Shown: piece after piece, positions 11,881 through 14,159 of the stretch
How the letters are laid out: each line of letters starts with the position of its first letter
How positions within the stretch are numbered: position 1 is the stretch's first letter
Assembly: GCA_903856995.1 (NCBI GenBank)
Contig: CAIODK010000371.1
Span: 1 to 14,159 of the forward strand
DNA from: an uncultured Burkholderiales bacterium
GTDB taxonomy: Bacteria > Pseudomonadota > Gammaproteobacteria > Burkholderiales > Burkholderiaceae_C
DNA length: 14,159 nt
Direction: 5' to 3'
Position numbers and translations under genes: made by a program
The notes under the pieces: generated by a model
Seen by the model: the letters and a program-made list of their open reading frames with translations, nothing else
What the model was told of the DNA's origin: nothing
Database searches by the model: none

Positions 11881-14159
11881 ATGTGGTTCACCAAAGTTAG
11901 TCTCAAAAACCCAGTCTTCGCGACCATGGTGATGCTCGCCTTTGTGGTGTTGGGTCTGTTCTCCTACCAGCGCTTAAAGATTGATCAGTTTCCCAACATT
12001 GACTTTCCAGTCGTGGTCATCACCACCGAATATCCGGGCGCGTCACCTGAGATTGTGGAAAGCGAAGTCAGTAAGAAAATTGAAGAAGGCGTCAACTCGA
12101 TCGCCGGCATCAGCGCCCTCACCTCGCGCAGCTACGAAGGCCTATCGGTGGTGGTGATTGAGTTTCAGCTCTACATCGATGGCCGTAAGGGTGCAGACGA
12201 TGTGCGCGAAAAAGTATCTGCACTGCGCCCAACCTTGCGCGACGATGTGAAAGAACCCAAGGTGCTGCGCTTTGATCCGTCCAACAAAGCCATTTGGTCT
12301 TTGGCTGTGGTGCCCGAAACACCCAAAGGCGGCAAACCTCTTTCTGCCGTAGAGATGACGAATTGGGCCGACCAAGTGTTGAAGAAGCGTCTCGAGAACG
12401 TGCGCGGTGTGGGCTCGGTATCTTTGGTGGGCGGAACCAAACGCGAAATCAATTTGTACCTGAACCCACAAGCCATGGAGTCGTTGGGCATCAGCGCTGA
12501 CCAAGTGGTGAGCGCGGTCAAGACCGAAACCCAAGACGTTCCCGTCGGCAGCTTGCGTTCGCTGCAACAAGACCGAGTGATTCAGATTCAAGGTCGCATG
12601 ATGCGACCCGAAGACTTTGGCCAAATCATCGTGGCGCGCAAGAACACCACGCCCATTCGCTTGAACCAAGTGGCCACCGTGAACGACGGCGCGCAAGAAG
12701 TGGAGAGTTTGGCCCTCTACAACGGCCAGCGCACGCTACTGATGACGGTGCAAAAAGCGCAAGACGAAAACACCATTGATGTGATTGATAGCCTGAACAA
12801 AACCATCGGTGAGATGAAGGCGCAATTGCCTGCAGGCGTGCGTTTGGAACCCGTGCAAGACGGTTCGCGGCCCATCCGAGTCGGCGTGGCCAACGTGCGA
12901 GAAACATTGATCGAAGGCGCTTTGCTGACCGTGCTGATCGTGTTCCTATTCCTGAACTCTTGGCGCTCCACCATCATTACGGGCCTGACACTCCCAATCG
13001 CCATCATTGGCACTTTCTTGTTCATGTACATGTTTGGCTTCACCATCAACATGATCACGCTCATGGCCTTGTCGCTGTGTGTGGGCCTGCTGATTGACGA
13101 TGCCATCGTGGTGCGCGAAAACATTGTTCGTCATGTGCAGATGGGCAAAACGCCCTACCAAGCCGCCATGGACGGCACGCAAGAAATCGGGTTGGCCGTG
13201 CTGGCCACCACGCTGTCGATCGTGGCGGTGTTTTTACCCATCGGGTTCATGGGCGGCATCATCGGTAAATTCTTTCATGAGTTCGGCATCACCATCGTGG
13301 CAGCGGTGATGATTTCGATGTTCATCAGCTTCACGCTCGACCCCATGCTGTCATCCGTCTGGCACGACCCGACGATTCACGCACACGGCGAGCACGGTCG
13401 CAGCAACACGTTTTACGATCGCACCATTGGCCCCATCACCGCATGGTTTGAAACGACCACGGACCGGCTCATTGCGTTGTACCAACGTATTTTGAAATGG
13501 GCACTGGTTCACAAGCGCGCCACCCTTGCCATTGCCGTTGGCACGTTTGCGTTGAGCATCTTCATGGTGCCGTTGTTGGGTACAGAGTTTGTGCCCAAAG
13601 CGGATTTTTCAGAAACCTCACTCAATTTCTACACCCCTGTGGGCTCTTCGCTTGAAGTCACAGAGTCCAAAGCCAAGCAGGTCGAGGCCATCATCCGTGA
13701 GTTCCCAGAGGTGCGCTACACGCTGTCCACCATCAACACGGGCGCAGCCAATGGAAAGATGTACGCCAGCATTTATGTGCGCTTGGTCGACCGCAAAAAC
13801 CGCCAACGCAATGTGGACCAAATGTCTGCAGCACTGCGCGAGCGACTACTTCGCGTACCAGGCATCACCGTCACACACGCAGGCTTGCTGGATGCGGTGG
13901 GGGGCAACAAACAAGTGGAGTTCTCGCTGCAAGGCAGTGACTTGCACGAGCTAGAACGCCTAACCACACAAGCGATGGCCAAAATTCGGCACATCCCTGG
14001 TTTGGTTGATTTGGACTCCAGTGTGAAGCCCAACAAACCCACCATCGATGTGAAAGTACAGCGCGAAGCGGCGAATGACTTTGGCTTGTCACTCGGCACG
14101 ATCGGTAACCAACTGCGCATCTTGGTGGCCGGACAAACCGTGACCAACTGGCGTGCGGC
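11881..14159 (+). CDS. RND-family multidrug efflux pump, inner-membrane permease (HAE-1 type), 3' end outside window
   Basis: The frame starts with MWFTKVSLKNPVFATM and stays open to the window end, giving 759 residues of a protein that normally has about 1030-1050. TM1 is about residues 12-30, followed by a periplasmic porter domain. TM2 to TM6 run from about 343 to 495, and TM7 (about 545-562) leads into the second porter domain. TM4 carries the proton-relay pair D406-D407 (GLLIDDAIVVREN), equivalent to AcrB D407/D408. The Lys of TM10 is not in view. The IDD pair without the metal-site residues of CzcA-type pumps points to organic substrates. It is the third gene of the tetR-adaptor-pump operon; no strong Shine-Dalgarno precedes the ATG. 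Confidence 0.94.
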   Translation, partial: MWFTKVSLKNPVFATMVMLAFVVLGLFSYQRLKIDQFPNIDFPVVVITTEYPGASPEIVESEVSKKIEEGVNSIAGISALTSRSYEGLSVVVIEFQLYIDGRKGADDVREKVSALRPTLRDDVKEPKVLRFDPSNKAIWSLAVVPETPKGGKPLSAVEMTNWADQVLKKRLENVRGVGSVSLVGGTKREINLYLNPQAMESLGISADQVVSAVKTETQDVPVGSLRSLQQDRVIQIQGRMMRPEDFGQIIVARKNTTPIRLNQVATVNDGAQEVESLALYNGQRTLLMTVQKAQDENTIDVIDSLNKTIGEMKAQLPAGVRLEPVQDGSRPIRVGVANVRETLIEGALLTVLIVFLFLNSWRSTIITGLTLPIAIIGTFLFMYMFGFTINMITLMALSLCVGLLIDDAIVVRENIVRHVQMGKTPYQAAMDGTQEIGLAVLATTLSIVAVFLPIGFMGGIIGKFFHEFGITIVAAVMISMFISFTLDPMLSSVWHDPTIHAHGEHGRSNTFYDRTIGPITAWFETTTDRLIALYQRILKWALVHKRATLAIAVGTFALSIFMVPLLGTEFVPKADFSETSLNFYTPVGSSLEVTESKAKQVEAIIREFPEVRYTLSTINTGAANGKMYASIYVRLVDRKNRQRNVDQMSAALRERLLRVPGITVTHAGLLDAVGGNKQVEFSLQGSDLHELERLTTQAMAKIRHIPGLVDLDSSVKPNKPTIDVKVQREAANDFGLSLGTIGNQLRILVAGQTVTNWRA

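Noticed and set aside
12142..12696. Minus-strand open frame (184 codons) inside the RND pump
   Set aside because: The pump frame is continuous through this region with conserved porter-domain sequence; the opposite frame has no domain.

Overview
The window looks like chromosomal DNA from a betaproteobacterium of the order Burkholderiales, most likely family Comamonadaceae (Limnohabitans/Rhodoferax/Polaromonas-like). This is inferred from a Bug-type (TctC) solute-binding protein, a Tat-exported high-potential iron-sulfur protein, moderately GC-rich coding sequence (judged by eye) and the gene mix. It holds 13 protein genes, two of them cut by the window edges. I see no tRNA, rRNA, CRISPR array, insertion sequence or phage gene, and no gene-free stretch above about 150 bases.

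Bases 1-5181 are a catabolic region. A flavin-dependent aromatic-ring hydroxylase (left end missing) runs rightward and ends one base from the end of a leftward three-gene operon. That operon encodes a D-2-hydroxyacid dehydrogenase (probably NADP-linked), a decarboxylase-type amidohydrolase related to 2,3-dihydroxybenzoate and gamma-resorcylate decarboxylases, and a periplasmic Bug substrate-binding protein. A crotonase-fold protein lacking the usual catalytic glutamates is divergent from the operon. Together they suggest uptake and breakdown of an aromatic or hydroxy-carboxylic acid, but the substrate cannot be read from the sequence.

Bases 5220-6714 hold general-metabolism genes: Ni-type glyoxalase I (gloA), a HiPIP and pyridoxamine-phosphate oxidase (pdxH). 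Between HiPIP and pdxH lies a perfect FNR/Anr box, TTGAT-N4-ATCAA, with a good -10 hexamer 21 bases downstream in the HiPIP direction. This is the geometry of a class II oxygen-regulated promoter. A strong bidirectional terminator closes pdxH and the next, convergent gene.

Bases 6762-9917 run leftward: msrA, overlapping a small histidine- and cysteine-containing exported protein of unknown function, then a ZnuD-like TonB-dependent receptor with a perfect 14-base palindrome in its leader. This may be a metal-acquisition unit. Bases 10034-14159 run rightward as a classic RND efflux operon: TetR repressor, membrane-fusion adaptor, and HAE-1-type inner-membrane pump (right end missing). An inverted repeat over the tetR promoter is the likely operator.
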